Position numbers and translations under genes: made by a program | The notes under the pieces: model-generated | Told to the model about the DNA's origin: nothing | Database searches by the model: none | What the model saw: only the letters and a program-made list of their open reading frames with translations | Assembly: GCA_009774145.1 (NCBI GenBank) | Contig: VSND01000009.1 | Span: forward strand, 83,150 to 111,177 | Direction: 5' to 3' | DNA: 28,028 nt | DNA from: Lachnospiraceae bacterium | Lineage (GTDB): Bacteria; Bacillota; Clostridia; Lachnospirales; Lachnospiraceae | Shown here: positions 20,712 to 27,536 of the stretch, piece after piece | Numbering within the stretch: the stretch's first letter is position 1 | How the letters are laid out: every line of letters begins with the position of its first letter

Positions 20712-21086
20712 TCATTGACCATTATAAAGCAAATTCAGTTCTTTTCTGGCTTTTTTATAATCTGGATTTCTTTTTAAAATATCCATTAAAATCTGTTCTG
20801 CTTTATCCTTTTTTCCATCGTTTAGTAATGATTTTGAGTACACATAGGAAACATAATCATTTTTATTGTTACATTCATAAGCCATACTGATAAAATAATG
20901 CGCCAATTCAAACTCTTTTAATCTAACATAACATTCATACAGTCGTTCATACGTTTTGAAATGAGGGGCCATTTCAGCCGACTTTAAATAAAAATGTATT
21001 GCTTCTTTAATTTCCCCAATATCCAGTTTTTCATTTCCTTTGCAGAAAAAATAATATCCATTTTCTTCCGTATTATTTGTATTCAT
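20712..21086 (-). CDS. TPR-type immunity protein for the Rhs tip
   Basis: A 124-residue helical protein with about three tetratricopeptide-like repeats (for example GEIKEAIHFYLKSAEMAPHF, FELAHYFISMAYECNNKNDY and DKAEQILMDILKRNPDYKKA). Its ATG overlaps the toxin-tip stop by one base (TAATG) and has AAGGAAG upstream, the typical coupling of an immunity gene to its toxin. It should bind and block the toxin domain encoded just upstream. A 16-codon frame starting within its stop (ATGA) is cut off by the copy B cassette, suggesting a further gene once followed. Confidence 0.7.
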   Translation of the reverse strand: MNTNNTEENGYYFFCKGNEKLDIGEIKEAIHFYLKSAEMAPHFKTYERLYECYVRLKEFELAHYFISMAYECNNKNDYVSYVYSKSLLNDGKKDKAEQILMDILKRNPDYKKARKELNLLYNGQ

Positions 21087-21748
21087 TATAATTTCTTCCT
21101 TACATGAGTCACAAGTCTGTTAATCTCTCGTCTTACTGTCCTATTCATTTCTGAAGGTTTCAATAAAGTTCTATTTTTATGAGTCTTAACATATCCCCCT
21201 CTTCCTGCCACTTTTGCAATCTCTTTAAATTTTCGGTATATATGTACATGAAATCCGCCTTCTCCGGGAGCAACTTTGTTCGTATCTATTCTATATGTAT
21301 ATCCACTTTCTGTAAATTTCCCTTCGATTCCTTTTGCTGATCTAACTGTATCCGGGAGTTCGAATTCCTTTTCTTTATTTCTTCTATCATTATTAATCTG
21401 TTCATTATTGCTACATTTACCATTATCAGTTTGACTTTTAGCATACCCGCTCGGATCATAATACACCACCGGATTATTTGCACAGTAAGCATACAGATTC
21501 AGCCCGTCCCTGCGGTACACATCCTCCTGCAGGAATCTTCCAACTGCCGGATGGCAGAAGCGCGCCCGCAGATAATACTGCCCGGTGATCTCATCATACT
21601 GTTGGCCGGTGTACAGGATCCGGTTCCGAACGGTTATGTTCCGGTTCTGCAGATTGCCGAAGGCATCATACTAATAACTGTTTTTGATCTCCCCGTTCGG
21701 CCCCGTGATATAAGCAGTGCTGTTACAGTCTCCCCGCAATACGGACAT
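21086..21748 (-). pseudogene. Orphan Rhs/YD-repeat C-terminal toxin tip
   Basis: The C-terminal end of an Rhs-type polymorphic toxin. Reading the minus strand from about 21748: LRGDCNSTAYITGPNGEIKN and SY, then an in-frame TAG (21673-21671), then YDAFGN..., LYTGQQYDEITGQYYLRARF, FLQEDVYRRDGLNLYAYCAN and NPVVYYDPSGYA. These are the hallmark Rhs core end. A variable ~110-residue domain follows (GYTYRIDTNKVAPGEGGFHV... to RLVTHVRKKL), basic and His/Arg-rich, perhaps a nuclease, but no family is recognised. The shell, the secretion parts and any start codon are missing, so it is silent unless recombined onto a full Rhs gene. GAG to TAG at the stop is a single change. Confidence 0.8.
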
Positions 21749-21767
21749 GTCCTGCTTGGGAGAGTTT

Positions 21768-21895
21768 CTATCTTTGGCAATACACAATCTCATCACCCTC
21801 TTCTTCGCTGCACTGATTGACCCACTCGTAAAATATCATGTCCCTGTCTTGATATATGGAATTCCGTGCGCCCGCCCGGCAAAGTTCTTCAAGCC
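21768..21895 (-). pseudogene. Unassigned coding-like fragment
   Basis: Directly after (and in another frame than) the gene at 21889, the minus strand reads IWLEELCRAGARNSIYQDRD, MIFYEWVNQCSEEEGDEIVY, then CQR and TAG. It looks protein-like but has no start or ribosome binding site. It is either the lost tail of that gene after a frameshift or a piece of another immunity gene cut at the Rhs junction near 21750. Confidence 0.25.
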
Positions 21896-22356
21896 AAATC
21901 CTCTTTATGCTTCTCCAATATGTCCACATAAAAATCCCAAATCACCTGCTCATGAGTTTCAATCCAGTCATCCGGCAAAAGGTCCATTTTATCCTTCGGA
22001 TATTGATACTGCTCACAATCTGCCGCCGCCAAACCATAGGGCTCTGCAATTTCGTCATATCCGTTTTCCCGCAAAAATGCTGTCACTCTGGTAATTGTTA
22101 CATAGTCGGAATCTCCATACTCATTGCTGTAATAAGTCTCTGCCCCCTCGTACATGGTCTGAAACTGCCAGCTGACAACCTGCATAAATGCCTCTGCCCA
22201 AGGCGACATGGAATCCTTATATTTTTCCGCCACATATTCAAAAAACTCGACCAGAACATCCCAGTCCTCCACCGTTCCACACCCGTCATAGGCTTTTCCT
22301 GTTTCTTCCCGATTCTGTATCTGCCTTAAGTCGCTATATAATTCTCGGATATCCAT
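21889..22356 (-). CDS. Hypothetical protein, probable immunity protein
   Basis: A 155-residue acidic, Trp/Tyr-rich soluble protein (MDIRELYSDL...). The segment AEAFMQVVSWQFQTMYEGAE followed by TYYSNEYGDSDYVTITRVTA vaguely recalls DUF4375/DMP19-like proteins, which have a YNxxxxxxxxNGGFxQYF element and include immunity proteins. The similarity is weak and I would not assign the family. GGGAGG lies nine bases before the ATG at 22356. It is the first full gene upstream of the Rhs tip on the same strand, consistent with an immunity array. Confidence 0.55.
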   Translation of the reverse strand: MDIRELYSDLRQIQNREETGKAYDGCGTVEDWDVLVEFFEYVAEKYKDSMSPWAEAFMQVVSWQFQTMYEGAETYYSNEYGDSDYVTITRVTAFLRENGYDEIAEPYGLAAADCEQYQYPKDKMDLLPDDWIETHEQVIWDFYVDILEKHKEDLA

Positions 22357-22422
22357 TCATCGTTTCCTCCCATTCCGCTTTTTTCACATCATTTTTTTCT
22401 GCAAATATGGTTCAATCTTGTA

Positions 22423-22651
22423 TCAGCCTAAGTTGTTTTGCAAACGTTTCAGGTCTTCTCCAATAACAAAATCATTTTTGAGTTGAATACATCTGCTCTG
22501 GAACTACAAGCCTCCATATAGCATCATACTTTCCTTTATTGTAATCTTTCGTCAAATAACGTTTACTACGCCCAATCCTGTTTTCGCATATCTGAAAGAA
22601 CTCATTTGATAATCCGATACGTTCCTGTTGACTTTTTAACAAAAACCCCAC
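22423..22651 (-). pseudogene. Frameshifted gene remnant
   Basis: The 22357-22683 interval has no intact gene. The minus strand carries a 59-codon frame from GTG 22651 to TGA 22472 (KSQQERIGLSNEFFQICENR onward, ending VPEQMYSTQK). Protein-like sequence continues in the next frame (NDFVIGEDLKRLQNNLG to the stop at 22423). The shift falls at an A-run (CAAAAATGA). Family not recognised. Confidence 0.35.
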
Positions 22652-22683
22652 TTTTTACTAAAAAAACTGATTATCATAACATT

Positions 22684-22980
22684 TTAAATATGCAAGCATG
22701 CGTTTTTCTCTAAGAACAGATACCGCTTGAATATTATCAAACAAATCTGGTCACTAATTCCATAATATTCCATTGCTGAATGATGAGAAAGATAGGATGC
22801 AGGTGTGATCGCACCTGCTATTTGATAACGGTTCTCCAATGGAGCATCTATTTCTCCACTGATGCAGGTGTAAAGATTATTTCGTATTTTTACTACTTTT
22901 AAAATATTTTTTCTTCCTGTCAAGTTTGAAAAATTATCAAAACAGTTTATTTTTCTCCCTTTTCGAAAAAGTGTTCCCAA
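22684..22980 (-). pseudogene. Truncated AbiEi-like antitoxin remnant
   Basis: A 98-codon frame. Residues ~45-77 (IDAPLENRYQIAGAITPASY followed by LSHHSAMEYYGISDQI) resemble the conserved 'xxxYxIAxxLxxPSYLSLESALxYYGLI' region of AbiEi-family type IV antitoxins and related transcriptional regulators. Full-length members are about 200 residues. Here the sequence becomes unrelated after GISDQI, and no AbiEii toxin gene adjoins it. It is probably non-functional. Confidence 0.45.
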
Positions 22981-22993
22981 TGCAGGAAATTAT

Positions 22994-23374
22994 TCAGGTC
23001 ATACCAAATAGCCAATAGCCTCCTTTGTGTAATGCTATATTTATTTCTTCCCATTTTTTCAGGAATGGGATTAAAACACTTTGTTCTTTTGTATATGGTA
23101 TTTTTAAGCCAAAACGCATCTGCTCATTTTTTGTATAGAATTCAATGTAAGATATTTCACCTATACGAAATTCTTTATTCCCCGCATATCTGCATTTTTG
23201 TTTTTTTCTCATAATCTTTGACAGAAGAGTCTCTTTGTGATACTTTTCCCACCATATACTGGCACTTTCTTTCAGATCAATCATTCGTTCAATATTTTCA
23301 TTATCTTTATACTTCAACAATGTGTCAGATACATCTGTAATACTGTTCATATCTAATAATATAGTATTTTTCAT
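22994..23374 (-). CDS. Hypothetical protein, 126 aa
   Basis: Starts MKNTILLDMNSITDVSDTLL at 23374 with AGGGGAT eight bases upstream (the frame is open 11 codons further). It is Lys/Glu-rich, has no membrane segments and contains YAGNKEFRIGEISYIEFYTK then MRFGLKIPYTKEQSVLIPFL, which suggests an alpha/beta fold. No family is recognised. Its position at the upstream end of the immunity array suggests a further immunity protein, by context only. The following 236 bases to the Fic gene show nothing recognisable. Confidence 0.5.
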   Translation of the reverse strand: MKNTILLDMNSITDVSDTLLKYKDNENIERMIDLKESASIWWEKYHKETLLSKIMRKKQKCRYAGNKEFRIGEISYIEFYTKNEQMRFGLKIPYTKEQSVLIPFLKKWEEINIALHKGGYWLFGMT

Positions 23375-23610
23375 CTGAATATCCCCTAAGCAAAACAAGA
23401 TTTGCATGTCTGATTATGGTGTATTTGTCAATTACCTGCAATGTATATTTACAGATTCATTTCCATAGGAACACAATTCCGAAAAGAGCGTATTTTTAAA
23501 CTATTTTTCACAAACATATATATGGCGAATTTCAAATTTCAAGTTCCATAAAAAAAGAGCCTCATCCCCCAAATTTTAAACTTGTCATAACTACTTCCAA
23601 CAATCTTATT

Positions 23611-24378
23611 CTACTTTCTTAAATAATTTCTTATTTCTTCAACAGAATGCTCTTTTTGTTCTTTCCTGTTCCAAAATACAACTTTTCGAATATTTTCTCC
23701 TGTTACTGGTAATTCAGCTTTTCGGATGCAATCTTCCACTCTATTACTCATTTCATTTCCTCTCTCTAATGCATCCTGTACAATACGATAAAGATATTCC
23801 GGTTTTCTCAAATCTCCTAAATCATGAAACACTGCATTCGCAGCCACCAAAGCCGAACGCATATAAGAAGCATTATCTTTGAACAAATTGCTCTCAATGT
23901 AAATCCCCTGTGATTCAATAAACATACAACAAAACGTAACAATTGTTCTGGTATTGCCCTCCCGATATGGATGAACCCTCCAGAGTTTTGCCATATAATC
24001 ACTAAATCTCCTTACCACATTTTCAAAAGATGCATTTTGCCAATCATAACGATTCATCTCATCCAGGACATATTCTGCATCTTTCACTATGCCAAAACAA
24101 TCTGAATACTCTATAGATATCTCACCTAAAACAATTTCTGCTTTCTCAATATTAATTACTCTGGGTTTCCCTGCCCATTCGTAAATATCCTGAAAAATTT
24201 GGTAATGCATATTACAAAGAGTCATAAAATCATATTTTCTCTCTGCATCTTCTGCCACTATTTCCGTAAGCCGAAATGCAGTATAATCTGCTTCCATATT
24301 TTTCAGCAAATCCATATTATGAATATCAGACAAATTCTTTAATACTTCTGAATCTGGATACAAATAAGGATCTCTCAT
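23611..24378 (-). CDS. fic: Fic/DOC-family toxin (AMP-transferase type)
   Basis: A 255-residue Fic-domain protein, which would transfer AMP (or another nucleotide) to a target protein. The Fic motif is HPYREGNTRT at 136-145, with the catalytic His136 and the full anion-binding and Arg core intact. Upstream are the YEWAGKPRVINIEKA segment (target-binding flap region) and helices typical of class I Fic proteins. The C-terminus (ENIRKVVFWNRKEQKEHSVE) is an added domain. GTGAGGA precedes ATG 24378, nine bases after the stop of a VbhA-like antitoxin gene, giving the usual antitoxin-toxin order. Confidence 0.88.
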   Translation of the reverse strand: MRDPYLYPDSEVLKNLSDIHNMDLLKNMEADYTAFRLTEIVAEDAERKYDFMTLCNMHYQIFQDIYEWAGKPRVINIEKAEIVLGEISIEYSDCFGIVKDAEYVLDEMNRYDWQNASFENVVRRFSDYMAKLWRVHPYREGNTRTIVTFCCMFIESQGIYIESNLFKDNASYMRSALVAANAVFHDLGDLRKPEYLYRIVQDALERGNEMSNRVEDCIRKAELPVTGENIRKVVFWNRKEQKEHSVEEIRNYLRK

Positions 24379-24387
24379 AGACTATCC

Positions 24388-24558
24388 TCACCGTTTCATT
24401 TTATATTTGCGATCAAGAGCTTTTTTTACCTCGTCCATAGTAATCTCGCCATTTTTTTCTCGTTCTATCAATTCTTTCATCTCCGGACTGGGTTCCAGTC
24501 CATCCACCTTAATCATCCCCAGTGAATAATCCCATTTTTTTCCTGTTTCAACTAACAT
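24388..24558 (-). CDS. VbhA-like antitoxin of the Fic toxin
   Basis: A 56-residue protein from ATG 24558 (AAAGG eight bases upstream; an 11-codon extension starts with TTG). The DYSLGMIKVDGLEPSPEMKE stretch followed by LIEREKNGEITMDEVKKALD matches small VbhA-family antitoxins, which place an inhibitory helix in the Fic ATP site. The classic inhibitory motif [S/T]xxxE[G/N] is not evident here, so the inhibition mode or the assignment is less certain than the gene order suggests. Confidence 0.75.
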   Translation of the reverse strand: MLVETGKKWDYSLGMIKVDGLEPSPEMKELIEREKNGEITMDEVKKALDRKYKMKR

Positions 24559-24663
24559 AAAATCAACCTTTTTCACAATTTTAGTAAACAAGTCCTAAAT
24601 ATTTTCCCATCTTCCATACAGATTTTTTACTGCGCAATCAATTTTCCGGTAACTTAAAGGCTC

Positions 24664-24839
24664 TCACCTTCTTTCCTGTTCACTCAGGATTCCTACCATA
24701 TCAGACAACTCTTTTTTATAACGTCTCTCAGACATCAATTTCATGGCAACAAGATATTCTGCACTGATTCCTTCCGTTCCTTTTCTGTAAATGCCAGTTC
24801 TTTCTTCATCTCTTCTGTTATGCTATTCATATTTACCAT
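24664..24839 (-). pseudogene. Frameshifted remnant with DUF6036-like C-terminus
   Basis: In the 365-base gap between the VbhA-like and YoeB genes. Minus-strand ATG 24839 opens MVNMNSITEEMKKELAFTEK and soon stops. In the next frame it continues GTEGISAEYLVAMKLMSERR then YKKELSDMVGILSEQERR to TGA 24664. The '(G)IxxxYLxxMKLxSGRxYKxDxSDIxGIL' pattern is typical of DUF6036-like nucleotidyltransferase proteins that pair as toxin-antitoxin genes. The total length of 176 bases is not a multiple of three. It is a dead fragment. Confidence 0.5.
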
Positions 24840-24923
24840 AATTGATTTCTCTCTCAAAACTCACCACCAATATTAACCACCTGTCTGCAGAATCCGATAA
24901 TCTGCCTCCTTTGCCGGCAGCAA

Positions 24924-25187
24924 TCAGTCCTTATAGTGCCCTCTACAGGATTTCAAAATGATTTGATTATCTGAAATCTCATAAACTAAACAATTGGATT
25001 CATCGATTCGCCTGCTAAATGAGCCGGATTTTCCATATTTCAACGGTTCAGGCTTTCCAATTTCATGTAATGCCCCATCTCGTTCTATGCTCTGCAATAA
25101 TTGATTAATTTTCTTTAATATCTTTTTATCCTGTGTCTGCCAATAGAGATACTCACTCCATCCGTCTTCCGCAAAAGTGATTTTCAT
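24924..25187 (-). CDS. yoeB: YoeB/Txe-family mRNA interferase toxin
   Basis: An 87-residue RelE-superfamily toxin that cleaves mRNA at the ribosome. Family features are the N-terminal 'FAEDGWSEYLYWQTQDKKIL', 'INQLLQSIERDG', a GKPEPLKYGKSGSFSRRIDE stretch (normally GxGKPExLKxxxxGxxSRRI), NCLVYEI, and the C-terminal ILKSCRGHYKD, where YoeB has the conserved SCRxHY with the catalytic C-terminal His-Tyr. All key residues are present, so it should be active. It starts three bases after the antitoxin stop. Confidence 0.92.
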   Translation of the reverse strand: MKITFAEDGWSEYLYWQTQDKKILKKINQLLQSIERDGALHEIGKPEPLKYGKSGSFSRRIDESNCLVYEISDNQIILKSCRGHYKD

Positions 25188-25190
25188 AAA

Positions 25191-25448
25191 CTATTCCTCC
25201 ATGGCCAGAAGCTCATCCATGGTTTTCGTTACCACCTGCCCGTTTTTGATCTGTTCGTCTGCCCTGTTTAATTTTGCCAGATACTCAACATTCTTTTTGG
25301 CCTTTTCTAATTCATTGTACTCTGATTCTGATATAATAACCACATTCTTATTCTCTTTACGAGATACAATTACCGGCTCCCCGCTAAAAGCCATATCAAA
25401 ATATTTCTTGATATTTGCTCTTACATCCATCTGCTTTGTTGCAATCAT
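25191..25448 (-). CDS. yefM: YefM/Phd-family antitoxin
   Basis: An 85-residue antitoxin. The N-terminal Phd/YefM DNA-binding fold is seen in DVRANIKKYFDMAFSGEPVI then VSRKENKNVVIISESEYNEL. The C-terminal acidic helix (NGQVVTKTMDELLAMEE) would wrap the YoeB toxin. GGAAGGAG lies seven bases before the ATG. It is first in the operon under promoter 25497-25526 and expected to autorepress via the GTAC-containing sites at 25464-25491. Confidence 0.92.
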   Translation of the reverse strand: MIATKQMDVRANIKKYFDMAFSGEPVIVSRKENKNVVIISESEYNELEKAKKNVEYLAKLNRADEQIKNGQVVTKTMDELLAMEE

Positions 25449-25463
25449 AGCGCACTCCTTCCT

Positions 25464-25526
25464 GTACTTAAAACCGTACTGTTTATTGTACTAAATATTA
25501 TATGCTAATTGGCACCCGTTAGTCAA
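25464..25526 (-). promoter_or_regulatory. yefM-yoeB promoter and triple GTAC operator
   Basis: Minus-strand TTGACT (25526-25521), an 18-base spacer and TATAAT (25502-25497). Just downstream, GTAC occurs three times at exact 12-base steps (25488-25491, 25476-25479 and 25464-25467). The E. coli YefM operator is built around TGTACA, so these are plausible repressor sites overlapping the transcription start. Confidence 0.65.
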
Positions 25527-26240
25527 CAAATTTTATATTCATCCAGAACAGCAAAGTGCTCCTCCACCTCTTCCTTTGTAATGACATGAATACCATTTTC
25601 CCCCATAGTATCAATAAGTCCCTGGCAAAACTCCGGACTGCCATAAGTAATATTCTGCGGTTCTGTCGTAATGACCGTAACCTTGCAGCCTGCTTCCTGC
25701 CTTGCTTTTACAAGATATAGGAACCGTTCTACCTTGTCCCTGGTAATCTTCGGACTCGACACAATGATCTGCTTCCCGCATTCCTCAATATCCTGTTCAA
25801 ATACATCCGTATAACTGTTGCTGTCATAAATCGCGTTCGCATTCTGCTTTTCCAAAACACCATTTGTAATCAGCTCAAAGCCGGTTCTCTTACAGGTACG
25901 AAGCCTCTTGGCATACATCTTATCAAAAACCCGGATATGGGAATCGATGTAATCGTAAACAATCACTTCCTTCTTTCCCTCATAATCCCAATTCAATCTG
26001 CCGATATACTGCTCCAGTCTTCCCTCAAATGATACAGGAGCAGCCAGCATCAGGGTATCAACCCTTGAATAATCGAATCCCTCGCCAATCTTCTGCCCCG
26101 TTGCCACCAAAATCAGACTCTCATCCTTTGGAACCTCTTTAAGATGTTGCCTTATGGATGAATTCTCTTTATCACTGTTATCTCCATAAAAGAGAAACAC
26201 ATGATCTGCATCTTTCTGCAAATCTGGATTGTTGCCCCTG
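25523..26240 (-). pseudogene. C-terminal remnant of a DEAD/DEAH-box helicase (TOTE-type)
   Basis: An open frame from about 26240 (a TAA lies just upstream) to 25523. The helicase C-terminal domain is seen in LILVATGQKIGEGFDYSRVD and LMLAAPVSFEGRLEQYIGRL, corresponding to motifs V-VI (the usual QYxGRxxR has N here, RLNWDY). A phospholipase-D-like domain follows (IVSSPKITRDKVERFLYLVK and GCKVTVITTEP). This is the end of large primase/helicase proteins, possibly of the TOTE conflict-system type. The N-terminal two thirds are gone, replaced by unrelated sequence. No proper start codon is seen. Confidence 0.65.
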
Positions 26241-26715
26241 CTGCTTTTTTAATTTAGCATCTATTAATATATTTTCACCATTCTCGCAAAAAGCATGAAT
26301 GCATGAAAAATATTCTCGACATGAATATGATATATGCTCTTTGTCACTTTCTATTCTGCTTCTATTTGAATATTTTTCACTATTGTCTTCCACCACATAA
26401 TTATTATCACGAATTCCGTATTTGTCTACTGCACATTTAGGCTCAATATACGGCGTTAATTTTGTAAGTTTTAATACATATTCTTTCTTTTGGTTGTAAG
26501 TATCCCTTTTAAAAACCTCAGCATTTTCATTGCGATAAAATTTTTCTACCCCTTAAGCAAAATTTCTAAATATTCCAAAACAGCCTTCCTCGCATCAGCT
26601 ATGTTTTTATAAACATCCTCCCAATTTTCAGGAAGAGTATTATATTTATGCATATTACCAAAGCAATTATTTAATTGAGTAATCCAAACATATGGCTCAG
26701 ATCTCTCTGAAGCCC
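26178..26715 (-). pseudogene. Frameshifted unassigned gene fused upstream of the helicase remnant
   Basis: The minus strand from about 26712 reads SEPYVWITQLNNCFGNMHKY onward to LEYLEILLKG and a TAG at 26546. It then continues in another frame as VEKFYRNENAEVFKRDTYNQ, ... KYGIRDNNYVVEDNSEKYSN and CIHAFCENGENILIDAKLKK, running into the helicase junction near 26240. The two pieces look like one protein with a frameshift near 26550. No start codon or family was recognised. Confidence 0.4.
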
Positions 26716-27125
26716 TTCAACCTTTCCTATTAAATTTAATTTGGCTATATTACATAGCCCCCATCTGTCTTGCGAACTTTTCGCCGGAATGTCGGATTTA
26801 TGCGGGGTTGAGGGGAACTCTGTCTTTGGGTTACCAGTTTTTTGGTTGGTACAGATTTTTTGCCTTTTGTTTTCTTCTCCGAATCAACTGATTTCGGAAG
26901 TTGGTAAAATCGCTTTGAAAGTTGGTAAACAACGGTTTCTTTTATAAAAGGAATAGCCACAAACTAATTTTGATCATTTTTCAGCAAAGAAAAACTATTT
27001 TCCCGGCATCTTTGCATATTGAGTTTTTCTTCTTCCAATATTTTCAAAATCGTTTGCTTATTTTGCTATTATTCTTAAGATTTCTATTAAATTGTGAATT
27101 TCCAACTATCTAAGCAATATCTTAA
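26716..27125. other. AT-rich intergenic stretch, no gene recognised
   Basis: No convincing ORF on either strand. It contains AAGTTGGTAAA twice, 21 bases apart (26898-26908 and 26919-26929). A 71-codon minus-strand frame (26745-26960) and a 68-codon plus-strand frame overlap each other there; both lack ribosome binding sites and family features. The right part, 26950-27125, is very AT-rich. Confidence 0.4.
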
Positions 27126-27515
27126 TTATTCCGTAGAATTTTTATTTTTCTCTGCATTATCTTTCAACTCAATTTTCCGCTTTCTTTTCTCCGCCTCTCC
27201 AGCTGTCAAATATTTTCGGATAAGCACCCAACTCTTTCCACTCGCTTCATCTGCAATATATATCTCCCCAGAAGTTTTTGATTCATCATCCCATTCCACA
27301 CTCGTAATAATAAAATCTCTCATTTCTGTTTCACTATATAATTCAAATATTGCTCCTAATAAAGTAGCACTGATAGGGCCCTCAAAAAAATTCATTGACA
27401 CTTTTTCTTTTCCAAGTATATCTTCTATAGAATAAGATTTTATATTCAACCCGTTTACATGAAAATGTTCAAACGGATGATTCCACCTTATTCCTTTTCT
27501 CTCCAAAAGGCCCAC
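27126..27515 (-). CDS. Hypothetical protein, possibly 5'-truncated
   Basis: A 129-codon frame starting with GTG at 27515, 21 bases after the GNAT stop, with no clear ribosome binding site. The middle (IEDILGKEKVSMNFFEGPIS then ATLLGAIFELYSETEMRDFI) and the Lys/Glu-rich tail look like real protein, but no family is recognised. An in-frame TAA lies just upstream, so the original N-terminus may have been lost. Confidence 0.4.
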   Translation of the reverse strand: MGLLERKGIRWNHPFEHFHVNGLNIKSYSIEDILGKEKVSMNFFEGPISATLLGAIFELYSETEMRDFIITSVEWDDESKTSGEIYIADEASGKSWVLIRKYLTAGEAEKRKRKIELKDNAEKNKNSTE

Positions 27516-27536
27516 TCTTTATGTCTATTCTGCTGC

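Noticed and set aside
26741..26960. Overlapping 68- and 71-codon frames on opposite strands
   Set aside because: Neither has a ribosome binding site or recognisable features; the region looks intergenic with a short direct repeat.
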